Shown here: positions 7,200 through 13,910 of the stretch, one piece after another | Numbering within the stretch: the stretch's first letter is position 1 | Layout of the letters: the number at the start of each line of letters is the position of its first letter | From: CAYLHS01 sp964496205 | GTDB lineage: Bacteria > Actinomycetota > Acidimicrobiia > Spongiisociales > UBA4744 | Length of the DNA stretch: 14,086 bases | Direction of reading: 5' to 3' | NCBI GenBank assembly: GCA_964496205.1 | Contig: CAZBXV010000050.1 | Span: 1 to 14,086 of the forward strand | The notes under the pieces: model-generated | Told to the model about the DNA's origin: nothing | Seen by the model: the letters and a program-made list of their open reading frames with translations, nothing else | Databases searched by the model: none | Translations under genes and position numbers: made by a program

Positions 7200-8380
7200 T
7201 GCGCGATCCCCTCAGCCGCCGAACGGTACGCGCCGAGGAGGGCAGCATCGTACGAAACGGTCGATGGGACTCTACGCTCAGACACGGGCGGGGGATCTGA
7301 CAGGAGCGCGTCCATCGCGCGAGCGAGCGCACGCGCCGTCCGCTTCGGAGAGCTGGTCGGCACGACAGCAGATCCGCTTTCGGGCCACAGCCCGATCAGT
7401 ACAGGTGGTCCACCCCGATCGAGCGCAACCACGGGTGTTCCCACGTTGAGCGACTCCGCGACGACCCACCCTGCCTCTTCACGGAACGCCGGATGGAGGA
7501 AAAGGGCAGCGGAGGACATTCGCTCGACGAGTTGATCTCTGGATAGAGCACCTGCCAGTTGGACTCTGTTCTCGAGTCCGAGCTCTCGAATCCTTCGCTC
7601 GAGGCGAGTCCGGTCCGGTCCCTCTCCTACGACAGTCATGCGGACACCCTCGGAGCGAACGCGGCTGAAAGCCTCCAACCCGAGAAGGAAACCCTTCCAG
7701 GGAATGAGACGGGCGGCCATGAGGACCTCGCGTCGTCGCGAGCCTGCCTGGTCAGGTTCGACGGCGACGCTGAGGGCGTTCGGAAGGACGTGGATCTCCC
7801 CTTCGCGTCGTACACGTCGTGCGGTTTCGCGATTCTGTACGAGCGTGACGGAGGCATGGGGGAGGCGCACCAGAACCCGGACCAGGGCCCTGACCGCTGC
7901 TCGGGTCATGTCGATGATCAGTCCGGACAGACCTAGCTGGCCGAGCATGCGAAAGGGAGTGTTGACGGCCCCTCCGACCGGCCCCCAGACGAGAGGCTTG
8001 TCGATGGATGCAGCACCCACCCTCGTCCAGTAGTTCGCGAAGGTTGCGTGGTGGACGAGATCGAATCCGACCGACCGGTCGAGTTCGATTGCGCGGCGTC
8101 CCGCTTCCCGTTGCCACATGTCGTAGTAGAGGTGCATGCCGACGATGCCGAGCTTCTTCTTGAGTCGCAGCAGGAAGTCTGATCGATCCACGCCGATGAG
8201 GTGCACGCGCTCCCGATACGGATGATTCCCGAAGAATTCGTCGAGACTCGGGATGTTGTTTCCTCGGGTGAGCACCCACACTTCATGGGCGGAGGCCGCC
8301 ACCATCAATGCGTGGAAACCGGATCCGGGTTCGGAGCCCGACCAGGGCTCACACGCGTAGGCAGAGAGCAGGAGTTTCAT
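7196..8380 (-). CDS. Family 4 glycosyltransferase
   Basis: The 394-residue protein is a GT-B fold retaining glycosyltransferase. The N-terminus MKLLLSAYACEPWSGSEPGSG is the typical opening of one GT4 subgroup. The C-terminal nucleotide-binding half has AARLIPWKG (222-230, with R224 and K229 expected to contact the donor phosphates), VVGEGPDRTRLE (250-261), and the E-x7-E motif with E301 and E309 in FREEAGWVVAESLNVG. It would transfer a sugar from a nucleotide donor to a lipid-linked acceptor at the cytoplasmic membrane face. Donor identity cannot be told from sequence. The ATG at 8380 has only a weak upstream GATCC. It is divergent from the GDP-fucose operon across 100 bp and its last codons overlap the kinase gene. 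Confidence 0.9.
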   Translation of the reverse strand: MKLLLSAYACEPWSGSEPGSGFHALMVAASAHEVWVLTRGNNIPSLDEFFGNHPYRERVHLIGVDRSDFLLRLKKKLGIVGMHLYYDMWQREAGRRAIELDRSVGFDLVHHATFANYWTRVGAASIDKPLVWGPVGGAVNTPFRMLGQLGLSGLIIDMTRAAVRALVRVLVRLPHASVTLVQNRETARRVRREGEIHVLPNALSVAVEPDQAGSRRREVLMAARLIPWKGFLLGLEAFSRVRSEGVRMTVVGEGPDRTRLERRIRELGLENRVQLAGALSRDQLVERMSSAALFLHPAFREEAGWVVAESLNVGTPVVALDRGGPPVLIGLWPESGSAVVPTSSPKRTARALARAMDALLSDPPPVSERRVPSTVSYDAALLGAYRSAAEGIAQ

Positions 8381-8418
8381 GGATCTACGTCACTTTGGAC
8401 GATCGTCATCTGACGCAT

Positions 8419-8431
8419 CCAGACATTCTGG
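8419..8431. promoter_or_regulatory. Inverted repeat, operator candidate between GT4 and gmd
   Basis: CCAGA-CAT-TCTGG is a perfect 5-3-5 inverted repeat in the 100-bp divergent region. It overlaps the left end of the candidate -35 box for gmd, a position where a repressor could control this operon and perhaps the divergent glycosyltransferase gene. No regulator gene is in the window. Based on symmetry and position only. Confidence 0.3.
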
Positions 8432-8457
8432 CAGCTGGGGGACGCCGCGGGTAGGCT
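8428..8457 (+). promoter_or_regulatory. Candidate promoter for the gmd-fcl-GT26 operon
   Basis: CTGGCA at 8428-8433 matches the -35 consensus at 4 of 6 positions. After an 18-bp spacer comes TAGGCT at 8452-8457, an actinobacterial-style TAnnnT -10 box. Transcription would start near 8464, leaving a short leader that contains the GGGGGAG ribosome binding site at 8472-8478. Confidence 0.45.
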
Positions 8458-8480
8458 GACCGTCTGCTGGTGGGGGAGTC

Positions 8481-9521
8481 ATGACCAAACGAGCGCTTGT
8501 TACTGGAATCACGGGTCAGGATGGCTCGTACCTAGCCGAGTTTCTGCTCGGCTACGGGTACGAGGTCCATGGGCTCATTCGACGAAGCTCGACCTTCGGA
8601 ACGGAGCGCATAGACCATCTGTACGAGGACCCGCATGTCGAGAACACGAGGCTGTTTCTCCACTACGGAAACCTGACCGACGGGAACAGCCTCGAGCGCC
8701 TTCTTGGTGCCATCCAACCAACCGAGATCTACAACCTCGGTGCCCAGTCCCATGTGGGTGTGTCCTTCCTCAACCCGGTGTTCACGGCCGATACCGATGC
8801 GCTAGGGACGCTCAGGTTGCTCGAAGCCGTCCGGCAGCTCGAGCACCCAGTTCGCTACTACCAGGCCTCATCGTCTGAGATGTTTGGCAAGGTGGCCGAG
8901 ACACCGCAGAGAGAGACAACCCCATTCCACCCGCGCAGTCCGTACGCCGTGTCAAAGGTGTTTGCCCACTGGCAGACGGTCAACTACCGAGAGGCATACG
9001 ACCTGCACGCCTCGTGCGGCATCCTGTTCAATCACGAATCTCCTCGTCGAGGTGAGACGTTCGTCACTCGAAAGATCACCCGGGCCGCCACCCGGATCAA
9101 GCTTGGACTTCAGGAGACGCTCTATCTCGGAAACCTCGATGCTGAACGGGACTGGGGATTCGCTGGAGACTATGTACGGGCGATGTGGCTGATGCTCCAG
9201 CAGGACACACCAGACGACTATGTGATCGCCACCGGCGAACGGCACTCGGTACGTGAGTTCCTCGAAGCGGCGTTTTCACTCGTGGATCTCGACTGGAACG
9301 AGCATGTGGAGATCGATCAGCGGTATCTGCGGCCGGCGGAGGTGGACCTTCTCCAGGGGGATGCCTCCAAGGCAAGGACCCAGTTGGGCTGGGTGCCCGA
9401 CGTTGGATTCGCGGAACTCGTCGACATGATGGTCGCGCACGATCTGGAACTCGCTCGGCAAGAACGCACCCTCGTGGACGCGGGACTTCTTCGTGTCAAT
9501 CACAGGCGGACGCAGCAGTGA
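8481..9521 (+). CDS. gmd: GDP-mannose 4,6-dehydratase
   Basis: The enzyme converts GDP-D-mannose to GDP-4-keto-6-deoxy-D-mannose, the first step to GDP-L-fucose and related 6-deoxyhexoses. The 346-residue length is normal. The N-terminus has the NADP-binding GITGQDG (9-15), followed by the Gmd-specific RRSSTFGTERIDHLY (34-48). The catalytic residues are visible: S131 and E133 in SSSEMFG, and Y155/K159 in SPYAVSK. Serine at 131 replaces the threonine of the E. coli enzyme, a conservative change. LFNHESPRRGETFVTRKI (187-204) is a strong family signature. The ATG has GGGGGAG just upstream. The stop shares one base with the ATG of the GDP-fucose synthase gene, so the two are one operon. Confidence 0.97.
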   Translation: MTKRALVTGITGQDGSYLAEFLLGYGYEVHGLIRRSSTFGTERIDHLYEDPHVENTRLFLHYGNLTDGNSLERLLGAIQPTEIYNLGAQSHVGVSFLNPVFTADTDALGTLRLLEAVRQLEHPVRYYQASSSEMFGKVAETPQRETTPFHPRSPYAVSKVFAHWQTVNYREAYDLHASCGILFNHESPRRGETFVTRKITRAATRIKLGLQETLYLGNLDAERDWGFAGDYVRAMWLMLQQDTPDDYVIATGERHSVREFLEAAFSLVDLDWNEHVEIDQRYLRPAEVDLLQGDASKARTQLGWVPDVGFAELVDMMVAHDLELARQERTLVDAGLLRVNHRRTQQ

Positions 9522-10456
9522 TGGAGCTCGCCGGCCGCACAGTGCTCGTGACAGGCGGCGCCGGTTTTCTGGGCCGGAGAGTGTGCGCAATGCTCGCCGA
9601 GAAAGGGGCCGGAAACCTGGTCGTACCCCGACGCGCCGACCATGATCTCACCAGGCAGGATGTTGCTGAACGACTCGTCGAGGAGGTCAAGCCCGACGTG
9701 GTGATCCACCTCGCAGCCGAGGTCGGAGGCATCGGGGCGAACCGGGCGAACCCTGGTCGGTACTTCTACGCCAACATGGCGATGGGTCTCAATCTGGTCG
9801 AGGCGAGCCGGGTCGTCGGGGTCGGGAAGTTCGTCCAAGTGGGGACCGTGTGCGCCTACCCGAAATTCACGCCGGTTCCTTTCCGCGAAGAAGAGATCTG
9901 GAACGGGTATCCGGAAGAAACAAACGCCCCATACGGGGTGGCCAAGAAGGCGCTGCTCGTGATGCTCCAGGCATACCGTCAGCAGTACGACTTCAACGGC
10001 ATCTACCTCTTGCCCGCCAATCTGTATGGCCCCGGAGACAACTTCGATCTCGAAACCAGTCATGTCATCCCTGCCCTCATCCGCAAGTTCGTCGAGGCCA
10101 CCGAGCACGGCGACGGGGAAGTCGAGGTATGGGGCACAGGCTCTCCGAGCAGAGAGTTTCTCTACGTCGACGACGCCGCGCGAGCGATCGTCCTGGCGAC
10201 GGAACGGTACGAGGATCCCGAGCCGGTGAACATAGGAACCGGGGCGGAGACCACGATCAAAGGTCTTGTCGAGACTATCGCCGATCTCACCGGGTTCACC
10301 GGGGACATTCGATGGAACACCTCCAAGCCAGATGGTCAACCCAGGAGGGCGCTCGACACATCTCGGGCTCGCGAAGGGTTCGGATTCGAGGCTTCGACCA
10401 GACTCGTCGACGGGCTTCGTGAGACTATCGACTGGTGGGCGGTCAATCGCCCATGA
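9521..10456 (+). CDS. fcl: GDP-L-fucose synthase (epimerase/reductase)
   Basis: The product performs 3,5-epimerisation and NADPH reduction of GDP-4-keto-6-deoxymannose to GDP-L-fucose. Residues 11-18 are the dinucleotide-binding TGGAGFLG. GTVCAYPK (108-115), Y138-x3-K142 in PYGVAKK, and H181 in SSHVIP-like ETSHVIP correspond to the E. coli residues S107, C109, Y136, K140 and H179 with a constant shift of two, threonine replacing S107. NLYGPGDNFD (168-177) is also characteristic. I chose ATG 9521 (311 residues), which overlaps the gmd stop by one base (TGATG); a GTG one codon earlier at 9518 is also possible. The end overlaps the next gene by 4 bp. Its pairing with gmd makes the pathway assignment secure. 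Confidence 0.96.
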   Translation: MELAGRTVLVTGGAGFLGRRVCAMLAEKGAGNLVVPRRADHDLTRQDVAERLVEEVKPDVVIHLAAEVGGIGANRANPGRYFYANMAMGLNLVEASRVVGVGKFVQVGTVCAYPKFTPVPFREEEIWNGYPEETNAPYGVAKKALLVMLQAYRQQYDFNGIYLLPANLYGPGDNFDLETSHVIPALIRKFVEATEHGDGEVEVWGTGSPSREFLYVDDAARAIVLATERYEDPEPVNIGTGAETTIKGLVETIADLTGFTGDIRWNTSKPDGQPRRALDTSRAREGFGFEASTRLVDGLRETIDWWAVNRP

Positions 10457-11196
10457 GTCACAAGGAGGATGTGCTCGGCACGGGCATCTCGCTCGTCGAC
10501 GTCGACGGCGTCGTGTCCGTTCTCGACCAGGGAGTAACGGTTGCGATCTGCAACGTGCACTCGGTCATGTCGGCCCGACGGGATCGGACGCTCCACGCCG
10601 CTTTGGAGGACACCGACATCGCCACCCCTGACGGGATGCCGCTCGTGTGGGCCCTCCGGGCGTTCGGACACGGCGAGCAGACACGTTGCACCGGCATCGA
10701 CGTCCTCGAACTCGCCTTCGAACAGGGAACGAACCTCTCTCACTTCTTCTACGGCAGCACGGAAGCGACGCTGGTGGAACTCCGAAGCGCAATGGCGGAT
10801 CGCTATCCGACGGCGGTGATCGCCGGGGCAATCTCGCCACCGTTCCGACCGCTGAGTGAAGAGGAAGATGAGGCGCATCTCGCTCGTATCCGGGAGTCCG
10901 GGGCCAACGTCGTGTGGGTTGGGCTCGGCATGCCCAAGCAAGAGCTGTGGATGGCCAGGGTTCGCCACCGCCTGCCGGGGGTGTCGTTGGTAGGTGTCGG
11001 CGCCGCGTTCGACTGGTTGGCAGGAAACGTGTCGCGGGCACCTGAGTGGATGCGTGATGCCGGCCTCGAGTGGCTCTACCGGCTTTCGAGAGAACCGAGG
11101 CGGCTCTGGCGCCGCTACGTGTTCAACAACCCGGCGTACCTTCTGCTTCTTGGCATCGAGATCGTTCGGAGGAAAGTGACTCGCCGTCAGGCGTGA
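10453..11196 (+). CDS. WecG/TagA/CpsF family glycosyltransferase (GT26)
   Basis: This 247-residue protein matches the family that adds the second sugar, often ManNAc or an N-acetyl-mannosaminuronic acid, onto lipid-linked GlcNAc or another priming sugar. Seen motifs are CNVHSVM (33-39), the key aspartate D60 in ATPDGMPLVW, the VGLGMPKQE block (156-164), and GVGAAFDWLAGNVSRAPEWM (181-200). The basic C-terminus (RRLWRRY, then a hydrophobic segment and VRRKVTRR) is typical of the membrane-associating tail. ATG 10453 overlaps the fcl stop (ATGA); a GTG at 10435 in the same frame would add six poorly placed residues and is less likely. It ends the gmd operon and its stop overlaps the convergent phosphotransferase gene by 10 bp. 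Confidence 0.92.
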   Translation: MSHKEDVLGTGISLVDVDGVVSVLDQGVTVAICNVHSVMSARRDRTLHAALEDTDIATPDGMPLVWALRAFGHGEQTRCTGIDVLELAFEQGTNLSHFFYGSTEATLVELRSAMADRYPTAVIAGAISPPFRPLSEEEDEAHLARIRESGANVVWVGLGMPKQELWMARVRHRLPGVSLVGVGAAFDWLAGNVSRAPEWMRDAGLEWLYRLSREPRRLWRRYVFNNPAYLLLLGIEIVRRKVTRRQA

Positions 11197-12113
11197 GCAT
11201 CCAGTACCCCGAGCATCTGGACCGCAAGCGCCTTTTTCGACACCGGACCGACCTCTGCAATGTACTCGTCGATCTTGCGTTGCCAGTGCTCGATCCAGTA
11301 CGACACCGTTTCGGGGTACTTCGCGGCAACCTGTTGGTAGGCGTCCGCCTGGCACAAGCCCATCACCGCGGAAGATGCCTGATACATCACCTCGTCTGCA
11401 CCAGGAGGACCCCATCCGGCGGTCTCCCAATCCAGGAGGTAGAGATGTCCGCGGAGCTTCCGAAGATTCCATGGTGTGAAATCTCCATGCATTGGAGCCC
11501 AGTCGGCGCCGGCATCGTCCGGTCGAGGGAGCGGAGACAGCGCTTTGGCGATATCGGCCAAGATGCTGTCGAGCGACGGTGAAGCCGGCGGCCGATGAAG
11601 GCCGGCAGGCAGGGGGGCGAACCCGGCGTACAGACGACCCGCAACCGTTCCTTCGAAGAGTGGCTCGGTGAAGCCGAAGCTGTGGGGGTTCGCCTCTCGA
11701 ACCAATCCCAGTGCCTCGAACTCTCTGCGAAGCTTCTCGCAATTGCGCTCACGGCGAACCTTGACGAACGCAACGGGCCGGCCTTCCTGCAGCAGGAGGA
11801 TCCCGAGTCCTTCTCTATGGGGGTCCGGTGGGCGGTGGGCGGCCCAGTCGTCATAGGGGCCGGCCTCGGCCAGCAGAGCGGCGTGCAGCTCGTCCCAGAC
11901 TTCGGGAGCGAGCGGCGGCGCGGCGTTGCTGTTTCCCGGAAGCCCTTTGCTGCCGAACAGTCCAACCGAGTACCACGCGGCCCGCTGAACGAGGAAGCCT
12001 CGCCGTGTGGACGGGGAGTACATGGCGATGCCGGCCAAGGTGGCGGCTCTGGTCGATGTCGGGATAAGCAGGTTCCCTCTGCCGGGAGGAAAACGTTTGT
12101 GTTGCAGGGCCAT
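11187..12113 (-). CDS. APH/choline-kinase-like phosphotransferase
   Basis: The 308-residue protein has the protein-kinase-like phosphotransferase fold. K118 in VAFVKV is the expected ATP-binding lysine, E132 in REFEALGL the partner glutamate, HGDFTPWN (209-216) the catalytic loop with D211 and N216, and LLDWETAGWG (226-235) the metal-binding aspartate D228. All core residues are kept, so it should be an active small-molecule kinase. Position inside a glycan locus suggests phosphorylation of a sugar, aminoalcohol or sugar-linked group rather than antibiotic resistance; this is inference. The first 60 residues (MALQHKRFPPGRGNLLIP...) lie outside the kinase core. No Shine-Dalgarno sequence precedes the ATG, and a -10 box lies just upstream. 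It is a single-gene unit flanked by opposite-strand genes. Confidence 0.85.
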   Translation of the reverse strand: MALQHKRFPPGRGNLLIPTSTRAATLAGIAMYSPSTRRGFLVQRAAWYSVGLFGSKGLPGNSNAAPPLAPEVWDELHAALLAEAGPYDDWAAHRPPDPHREGLGILLLQEGRPVAFVKVRRERNCEKLRREFEALGLVREANPHSFGFTEPLFEGTVAGRLYAGFAPLPAGLHRPPASPSLDSILADIAKALSPLPRPDDAGADWAPMHGDFTPWNLRKLRGHLYLLDWETAGWGPPGADEVMYQASSAVMGLCQADAYQQVAAKYPETVSYWIEHWQRKIDEYIAEVGPVSKKALAVQMLGVLDAHA

Positions 12114-12121
12114 CGACCCAT

Positions 12122-12127
12122 AGTGTA
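12122..12127 (-). promoter_or_regulatory. Candidate -10 box (TACACT) giving a near-leaderless transcript
   Basis: On the minus strand TACACT ends 8 nt before the ATG at 12113. A normal start site 6-8 nt after the box would fall at or next to the start codon, and no ribosome binding site is present, so a leaderless mRNA is predicted, as is common in actinobacteria. No clear -35 is seen. Confidence 0.45.
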
Positions 12128-12184
12128 GGAAGCCAAACCGGCCCCACCTGGGAGGCAGAGATTCAGGGACTCATCTCACATTCG

Positions 12185-13021
12185 ATGAAGCGCCGAGTCG
12201 AGCGTGCGCTGTCGGCGCTGATACCTCGGCGCAAGAACCGCGTGGCCGTGTTGTGCTACCACTCGGTAGATAGCGGAACGGCGCACGCATCGGTGGACCC
12301 GGTGACATTCGGTGCCCATCTCGACTGGCTGGGTGGCCATTGTGACGTCGTCCGATTCGAGGATCTCAGGGGGGCTCCGCGAGACTCGACCAGACCTACG
12401 GTTGCGATCACGTTCGATGACGGCTACCTGGACAACTACGAGCACGCCTATCCGCTACTCCTCGAACGAGACATGCCTGCCACGTTTTTCATCACAACCG
12501 GATTGATCGATCGCGACGCCGAGGTGATCCGGTTCCTCGGAAGCCTCTGGGGGAGCGGCCCGGGTGAGGTGAAGCCTATGACGTGGGACAACATCCGGGA
12601 CATGGCGGCACACGGGATGGGAATCGGCGCACACACGATCACCCACCGGAAGCTTTCAGAGCTGTCGGATGCAGAAGCGCGCACGGAGATCGAGGGCTCC
12701 AAGCACTCGATAGAGGACCGCGTCGGGGCTCCTGTTGTGGCCTTCGCGTACCCGTTCGGCAAGCCGCGGCATCACTTCACGTCCTCAACGACACGGGTCG
12801 TTTCGAACGCCGGATTCTCCGTGGCGGGGTCGATCCTGTATCGCGGCTTTCGAGATTCCGATTCAGAGTTCGCAATTCCTCGGTTCCCAATAACGGGTGA
12901 TGCGGTAGAACGTCTGTCGAGCAAGATCTATGGGAAGCTCGACTCGATCGGGGCATGGCAGGAGCACGCACCGGTGTGGGCTGCGAAAGCGATTGCCGTC
13001 GACGTCGCCAGTCCGCATTGA
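12185..13021 (+). CDS. Polysaccharide deacetylase (NodB/CE4 family)
   Basis: The 278-residue protein carries the three CE4 motifs in order: TFDDGY (76-81, catalytic base D78 and metal ligand D79), GAHTITH (148-154, metal ligands H150 and H154), and AYPFGK (188-193). A preceding strand, AVLCYHSVD (21-29), is the usual N-terminal beta strand of this group. The family removes acetyl groups from N-acetyl sugars with a divalent metal. There is no convincing signal peptide: the N-terminus is basic and short, so it may act on intracellular or lipid-linked sugars, or be exported by an unseen route. No ribosome binding site is clear before ATG 12185. It is followed after 31 bp by the proline-dehydrogenase-like gene on the same strand. 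Confidence 0.92.
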   Translation: MKRRVERALSALIPRRKNRVAVLCYHSVDSGTAHASVDPVTFGAHLDWLGGHCDVVRFEDLRGAPRDSTRPTVAITFDDGYLDNYEHAYPLLLERDMPATFFITTGLIDRDAEVIRFLGSLWGSGPGEVKPMTWDNIRDMAAHGMGIGAHTITHRKLSELSDAEARTEIEGSKHSIEDRVGAPVVAFAYPFGKPRHHFTSSTTRVVSNAGFSVAGSILYRGFRDSDSEFAIPRFPITGDAVERLSSKIYGKLDSIGAWQEHAPVWAAKAIAVDVASPH

Positions 13022-13042
13022 CAGCCGAGCGAAGCCGGGTGT

Positions 13043-13048
13043 GGAGGT
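13043..13048 (+). promoter_or_regulatory. Ribosome binding site GGAGGT deciding the start at 13053
   Basis: GGAGG at 13043-13047 lies 5 nt before GTG 13053, ideal spacing. The next in-frame GTG (13062) is 14 nt away, and the longest frame would begin inside the deacetylase gene at 12930, overlapping it by 92 bp. The site therefore favours 13053. Confidence 0.6.
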
Positions 13049-13052
13049 GGAC

Positions 13053-13886
13053 GTGGGGTCCGTGAGCAGATTCAAGAAAGCGTTGAGACAGCGGCTCGGA
13101 GCAAGGCACATCGTGGGCCGATCGATTGACGATGCCGTCGTTGCTGCACAGACAGAGAGGAACCGGGGCAACTCATCAAGCCTCGGCTACTGGCCCAAGG
13201 GCGACGACGACCCCGAGACGATCGGGGTCCATCTGATCGATGCAATTGAAGCGATCTCCGCGGCCGGTATCGATGCTTCGATCTCGATCAAGGCCGACAC
13301 CCTGGGATACGATCGCCGGGTGCTCGGACCGGTTTTGGATCTGGCGACCACCCATGGGGTGCGGGTCCATTTCGATGCTCAGGCGCACGAGACGGCCGAC
13401 CCGACGCTCGAGGTCATCGAGTGGGGTTTGGAACGTGGTGCAGACATCTCGGCGACACTCCCGGCTCGGTGGGCGCGTTCGTTCCCCGATGCCGACCGAT
13501 TCATCGAGCTTGGCGTGCCGCTTCGGGTCGTGAAGGGACAGGCAGCGGATCCGACGGATCCTACGATCGACCCTCGCGGCGCATACCTTGAACTCATCGA
13601 ACATCTGGCGGGGAGGGCTGCGGAAGTCGGCGTGGCCAGCCACGATCGTCGCGTCGTCGAACCCGCTCTCGACGTGCTCACCCGGTCGGGGACGCCATGT
13701 GCGCTCGAGCAGCTCACAGCGCTGCCTCGGCTCGACTTCCTCGCATCGAAGCGCGGAATCCCGGTTCGCGCCTATGTCGCGTACGGGCAGTCCGGGCTTC
13801 CATACTCCCTCGGTCAGCTGTTCCGTCGGCCTGCCATCGTCGGCTGGGTTCTGCGTGACCTGATGGTGCGAGGCAGATCCGAGTAG
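13053..13886 (+). CDS. Proline-dehydrogenase-like TIM-barrel protein, altered substrate site
   Basis: The 277-residue protein follows the order of proline dehydrogenase motifs: an N-terminal helix ARHIVGRSIDDAVVAA (17-32), SISIKADTLG (76-85; conserved barrel Lys K80), VHFDAQ (105-110; Asp D108), LRVVKGQ (157-163; RLVKGAY-like), VGVASHD (192-198; THD-like), ALEQL (217-221), and VRAYVAYG...LPY (238-251). The family oxidises proline with FAD. Where known enzymes have PYxxRRLxE, this protein reads PYSLGQLF (250-257), so the arginine pair that holds the proline carboxylate is replaced by Gly-Gln. Proline is therefore unlikely to be the substrate. The neighbouring deacetylase (31 bp upstream) suggests a glycan-related role. 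GTG start chosen by its ribosome binding site. Family call is by motif reading only. Confidence 0.65.
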   Translation: MGSVSRFKKALRQRLGARHIVGRSIDDAVVAAQTERNRGNSSSLGYWPKGDDDPETIGVHLIDAIEAISAAGIDASISIKADTLGYDRRVLGPVLDLATTHGVRVHFDAQAHETADPTLEVIEWGLERGADISATLPARWARSFPDADRFIELGVPLRVVKGQAADPTDPTIDPRGAYLELIEHLAGRAAEVGVASHDRRVVEPALDVLTRSGTPCALEQLTALPRLDFLASKRGIPVRAYVAYGQSGLPYSLGQLFRRPAIVGWVLRDLMVRGRSE

Positions 13887-13887
13887 C

Positions 13888-13910
13888 GGCGCATTCGCTA
13901 GCGATACGCC
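13888..13910. terminator. Weak hairpin between convergent genes
   Basis: GGCG at 13888-13891 pairs with CGCC at 13907-13910, and an inner arm around the perfect palindrome TCGCTAGCGA (13895-13904) can add pairs, with a mismatch and a bulge. It begins right after the stop of the proline-dehydrogenase-like gene and spans the stop of the opposite gene. There is no T-run, so termination is only a possibility. Confidence 0.25.

Noticed and set aside
6588..7535. A 315-codon plus-strand frame opposite the kinase and GT4 genes
   Set aside because: Both minus-strand genes have intact family motifs; this frame shows none.
10336..11742. A 468-codon minus-strand open frame across the fcl end, the GT26 gene and part of the phosphotransferase
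   Set aside because: It is antisense to fcl and GT26 and in another frame of the phosphotransferase gene; its composition is Arg/Ser/His-rich shadow sequence without domains.
12930..13052. Longer start for the proline-dehydrogenase-like gene inside the deacetylase gene
   Set aside because: It would overlap the deacetylase by 92 bp and add Ser/Arg-rich residues with no family match, while GTG 13053 has an ideal ribosome binding site.
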